DNA from: Planctomycetota bacterium
Lineage (GTDB): Bacteria; Planctomycetota; Phycisphaerae; UBA1845
Direction: 5' to 3'
Length of the DNA stretch: 9,541 bases
Assembly (NCBI GenBank): GCA_022561415.1
Contig: JADFRH010000066.1
Coordinates: 1-9,541, forward strand
Part shown: positions 6,982 through 9,541 of the stretch, piece after piece
Numbering within the stretch: the first letter of the stretch is position 1
How the letters are laid out: each line of letters starts with the position of its first letter
Made by a program: the position numbers and the translations under genes
Notes under the pieces: generated by a model
What the model was told of the DNA's origin: nothing
Database searches by the model: none
Seen by the model: only the letters and a program-made list of their open reading frames with translations

Positions 6982-6988
6982 TCGGCCG

Positions 6989-8680
6989 ATGACCACGACG
7001 ATGAATGCGCAAGACCAGATTGGTACTGGAACCGGGCCGGTCTGCTGCGGCGCTGACATTCTTCGCGACCCGACACGCAACAAGGACGCCGCCTTCACGC
7101 GAGAAGAGCGCCGGCGCTTTGGTCTCGACGGGCTGCTGCCGCCCCGCGTGTTCACGATCGAAGAGCAGGTCGCACTCGAACTCGAGCACCTTCGTGCCAA
7201 GTCCACCGATCTCGAAAAATTCATCGGACTCGTCGCCTTGCTCAATCGCAACGAGACACTCTTCTATCGCTTGCTGGTCGAGAACGTGTCCGAGCTCATG
7301 CCCATCATTTACACGCCGACGGTCGGACTGGCGTGCCAGGAGTTCAGCCACATTTTTCGGAGACCGCGCGGCCTCTGGATCACCCCAGACGACGTCGACC
7401 GCATCCCCGATCTGCTTCGCAACGCCGGCCGGGACGATGTCAAGCTCATCGTCGTCACCGACAACGCGCGGATTCTCGGCCTCGGCGATCAGGGCGCGGG
7501 CGGCATCGGCATCCCGATCGGCAAGCTTGCCCTGTACACCGCCGCGGCCGGCATCCATCCGCGACATTGCGTGCCCATCAGTCTCGACGTGGGGACCGAC
7601 AACGCGGAGTTGCTCGACGACCCCCATTACCTGGGCTATCGCCGTCGGCGACTCCGCGATCAGCCGTACGACGATTTCATCGAGGCGTTCGTCAATGCCG
7701 TGCGCGACGTGTTCCCCCACGCACTCATCCAGTGGGAAGACTTCCGCAAAGAGATCGCGTTTCGCGTTCTCGACCGCTATCGCAAACGAGTACCCTCATT
7801 CAACGATGACATCCAGGGAACCTCGGCCGTGGCACTGGCCGGGATGCTCGGGGCGCTGCGGATTACCGGCGGCAAACTCCGCGACCAGCGCATCGTTTTT
7901 TTGGGCGCGGGGGCGGCCGGTGTGGGAATCGCGCGTCTCGTGGCGACGGCCATGCGAGAAGACGGGGCCTCGGCCGATCAGGTTCACCGGGCGCTGGTGT
8001 TCCTCGACAGTCGCGGTCTGCTTCGCGAGGGTCGGGAAATCAGGGACGAGCACAAGAAGGAGTTCGCCCTCTCGACCGACGCGGCCAACGAGTATGGATT
8101 CGCCGCGACCCCCAACGCCGACTTTGCGGAGGTGGTGCGCAGGGTCAAGCCGACGATTCTGGTCGGGACCACGGCACGACCCGGCATATTCAGCGAAGAG
8201 GTCATTCGCGAGATGGCGAGCCACGTCGAGCGGCCCATCATCCTTCCGCTGAGCAACCCGACCTCCAAGACCGAGTGTACGCCGCACGAGGCGATCCACT
8301 GGACCGACGGCCGGGCGCTCGTGGCGACCGGCAGTCCCTTCGCACCCGTCCAATACAACGGCAAGACTCACATCATCGGGCAGAGCAACAATGTCTTCAT
8401 CTTCCCCGGTGTCGGATTGGCGTGCATTCTCTCGCAGGCCAAGGAAGTCACCGATCGCATGTTCCTGGTCGCCTCGCGGGCACTGGCCGATTGCATCACG
8501 GAAGAGCGACTGGATGCCGGCGCGGTGTTCCCCGACCAGGATGACCTGCGCAACGTAACCCGCAAGGTCGCTCTCGCCGTCATGCGCGAGGCGCAACAGG
8601 AGAGTTCAGGCCGTCACGCTTCCGACAAGGAACTGGAACAGACCATCACCGACGCGATGTGGTTTCCGGAGTATGAGTGA
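6989..8680 (+). CDS. NAD-type malic enzyme (malate dehydrogenase, oxaloacetate-decarboxylating)
   Basis: The enzyme oxidatively decarboxylates malate to pyruvate and CO2 with reduction of NAD(P), linking the TCA cycle to pyruvate in the cytoplasm. At 563 residues it is the large form, like E. coli MaeA and the eukaryotic enzymes. Landmarks in order: GLLPPRV (48-54); [13 protein letters not shown] with catalytic Tyr108; [20 protein letters not shown] with Arg161 and catalytic Lys179; WEDFRK with metal ligands Glu250 and Asp251; SFNDDIQGT with metal ligand Asp274; the dinucleotide motif GAGAAGVG (306-313); a second-strand VFLDSRGLL, whose acidic residue favours NAD over [13 protein letters not shown]; and [15 protein letters not shown]. 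All key residues are intact. It is transcribed divergently from ABC-F behind a long upstream region with repeat elements, and no partner gene follows in an operon. The exact cofactor is inferred. Confidence 0.96.
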   Translation: MTTTMNAQDQIGTGTGPVCCGADILRDPTRNKDAAFTREERRRFGLDGLLPPRVFTIEEQVALELEHLRAKSTDLEKFIGLVALLNRNETLFYRLLVENVSELMPIIYTPTVGLACQEFSHIFRRPRGLWITPDDVDRIPDLLRNAGRDDVKLIVVTDNARILGLGDQGAGGIGIPIGKLALYTAAAGIHPRHCVPISLDVGTDNAELLDDPHYLGYRRRRLRDQPYDDFIEAFVNAVRDVFPHALIQWEDFRKEIAFRVLDRYRKRVPSFNDDIQGTSAVALAGMLGALRITGGKLRDQRIVFLGAGAAGVGIARLVATAMREDGASADQVHRALVFLDSRGLLREGREIRDEHKKEFALSTDAANEYGFAATPNADFAEVVRRVKPTILVGTTARPGIFSEEVIREMASHVERPIILPLSNPTSKTECTPHEAIHWTDGRALVATGSPFAPVQYNGKTHIIGQSNNVFIFPGVGLACILSQAKEVTDRMFLVASRALADCITEERLDAGAVFPDQDDLRNVTRKVALAVMREAQQESSGRHASDKELEQTITDAMWFPEYE

Positions 8681-8720
8681 ACGATGAGATCATGACGGTC
8701 AGCGGTCGGACGGAGCGGAT

Positions 8721-8739
8721 AAAGTAGCCTGACCCCTTT
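8721..8739. other. Insertion-associated-looking motif AAAGTAGCCTGACCCCTTT
   Basis: This 19-base stretch has mirrored ends (AAAG...CTTT) and its reverse strand reads as AAAGGGGTCAGGCTACTTT. I recall similar strings near REP-associated IS200-like transposases in environmental genomes; this is memory, not a search. No transposase is present here. It lies in the 99-bp gap between malic enzyme and the AT-richer gene. Confidence 0.35.
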
Positions 8740-8764
8740 CATCACCTTCGACAGACCGTAATTC

Positions 8765-8769
8765 AGGAG
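8765..8769 (+). promoter_or_regulatory. Shine-Dalgarno AGGAG for the end gene
   Basis: AGGAG is 10 bases before GTG 8780 and one base before TTG 8771. The spacing favours GTG, three codons shorter than the longest frame. Confidence 0.5.
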
Positions 8770-8779
8770 CTTGGCCACT

Positions 8780-9466
8780 GTGACGCGAACGCGAAAAGTT
8801 GTTTCATATATCGTCACCTCGGTCACGGTGGTTGCAGCCTTGCTAGGTATTTTCGTGGGCTGGCCAGAGGCGCTAAGAATTGCAGCAAATATGCACTTTC
8901 CAAAATGGCTGTCCCTGTCAGATGTCATTTGGTCGGCGTTCTGGCTAATCGTACTCGGAGCAGAGTTCTTCATCATTTGGCGAAAGAAAGAAGCGCCGAC
9001 GCCAGCTCGTCCGCCGAACAAGATAATTCGTCCGCTCGTCCCGGAAGCGGTCCATATTCATGGCTTCGAGTTGTCTCGCCCAGCCTTTGAGCAAGAGGCT
9101 TCCCCGCTGATTCACTTGAGATTCAAGGTGTTCAACGCTCACGATGACGAAATCACAGTGGATTCAGTCACAGGGTCTATCGTCATCATGGATACATCTG
9201 TGGGTTCTGCTAGCCTACCGCAGAGGCACCAAGTCAAGCACTTAGAAAAACAAGAGCTTACCATCGTAAGCCAGCGGTTCAGTATAGAAAAACGAGATCG
9301 CATACTTGCCGAGTTTGCCAAGAAGAATCACGGCAAATTATTGCTCGATATAAGCGGCGTGCGTTTAAAGGTGTCCGCCGGAGGCAACCAGATTCAAGTT
9401 CCGATGGTCTCAGGAAACAATGCGATTCCAATTCATCATGCAGATGCCGTTTGGCTAGGCCAATAG
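8780..9466 (+). CDS. Unknown membrane-anchored protein with two N-terminal helices and a soluble domain
   Basis: I do not recognise the family. From GTG 8780 the product has 228 residues. Hydrophobic segments lie at about 8-27 (YIVTSVTVVAALLGIFVGW) and 48-67 (IWSAFWLIVLGAEFFIIW), then a basic/Pro-rich spacer (KKEAPTPARPP). The soluble part of about 145 residues alternates short hydrophobic strands (LIHLRFKVFN, VTGSIVIM, LTIVSQRFSI, GKLLLDISGVRLKV), suggesting a beta-sandwich, possibly like LEA2/Ig-type domains; that is inference. Both termini of the helical hairpin would lie on the same membrane side. The start is GTG 8780 because AGGAG (8765-8769) is 10 bases away; TTG 8771 would be only one base from it. 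Sampled GC is about 42-57% per 60 bases against about 68% sampled in malic enzyme, and codons are AT-richer, pointing to transfer. It stands alone in the visible window. Confidence 0.75.
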   Translation: MTRTRKVVSYIVTSVTVVAALLGIFVGWPEALRIAANMHFPKWLSLSDVIWSAFWLIVLGAEFFIIWRKKEAPTPARPPNKIIRPLVPEAVHIHGFELSRPAFEQEASPLIHLRFKVFNAHDDEITVDSVTGSIVIMDTSVGSASLPQRHQVKHLEKQELTIVSQRFSIEKRDRILAEFAKKNHGKLLLDISGVRLKVSAGGNQIQVPMVSGNNAIPIHHADAVWLGQ

Positions 9467-9541
9467 CTACTTGTATTCAACGTGGTGGCTTGATTCGATC
9501 ACGCGGCCCGCACGCGCCTACAACACGGTCGTGCCCTCATC

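Larger units (their letters stand above)
6141..6988. other. 848-bp divergent intergenic region between ABC-F and malic enzyme
   Basis: Long open frames cross this region on both strands (for example 6187-6876 plus and 6261-6845 minus). Their translations are Arg/Ser-rich, low in hydrophobic cores and match nothing I know, as expected in GC-rich non-coding DNA. Structure that can be seen: a short coding-like stretch ending in TAA at 6332-6334, an 11-bp inverted repeat (6340-6350/6405-6415), a CTCTCA/TGAGAG dyad (6673-6688), two copies of the CCGACAAAGTCGG element (6703-6720, 6806-6823), and a T7 run near 6740. Promoters for both flanking genes must lie here, but no clear -35/-10 pair was found. 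Confidence 0.6.

Noticed and set aside
8107..8124. CCGACTTTGCGG resembling the dispersed repeat
   Set aside because: It lies inside malic enzyme codons, lacks the dyad and the GCTTGC flank; a chance partial match.
7005..8252. 415-residue open frame overlapping malic enzyme in another frame
   Set aside because: The malic enzyme frame has every catalytic motif intact; the other is a Ser/Arg-rich shadow.
9518..9541. Minus-strand DEGTTVL followed by TAG at the window's right edge, possibly the end of a convergent gene
   Set aside because: Only seven codons are visible, too few to support a gene.
3044..9541. A new multi-gene defence or biosynthetic system
   Set aside because: The genes are recognisable housekeeping families on different strands with separate control; nothing joins them into one system.

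Overview
The window looks like a piece of a GC-rich (about 60-65%) environmental bacterium. A planctomycete or close relative fits best. The reasons are a CPBP protease of the NatB-fusion type, a LamG-type surface protein fragment, an S1C protease with a long charged N-terminus, and loosely packed genes. This is inference from gene style; no rRNA or marker gene is present.

Layout. Positions 1-146 (minus) hold a piece of a LamG-type protein that runs off the window's left edge. It is fused head-to-head to a 5'-truncated CPBP protease gene (121-1143, plus), so both genes have lost their 5' parts at the same point. The CPBP gene overlaps tail-to-tail with endonuclease V (1775-1077, minus). Upstream of endonuclease V on the same strand are an HtrA-type protease (3043-1808), an EamA/DMT transporter (4266-3376) and a Uup-like ABC-F ATPase (6140-4311). 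Two minus-strand units are likely: ABC-F with EamA (44 bp gap), and HtrA with endonuclease V (32 bp gap). HtrA has its own TATAAT box. Divergent from ABC-F, across an 848 bp gap with no convincing gene, is a complete NAD-type malic enzyme (6989-8680, plus). After it comes an AT-richer gene for an unknown protein with two membrane segments (8780-9466, plus).

Most genes are housekeeping: DNA repair, envelope quality control, a translation or replication-associated ABC-F protein, efflux or uptake, and malate decarboxylation. They do not form one pathway. I found no defence island, CRISPR array, tRNA, rRNA or complete mobile element. The most interesting signals are non-coding or structural. An 18-bp element with a palindromic core (CCGACAAAGTCGG) occurs four times: twice in a 21-bp tandem in the HtrA leader and twice upstream of malic enzyme. 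The LamG/CPBP breakpoint at about 117-146 is the second. The third is the compositionally foreign end gene, preceded by an insertion-like motif.
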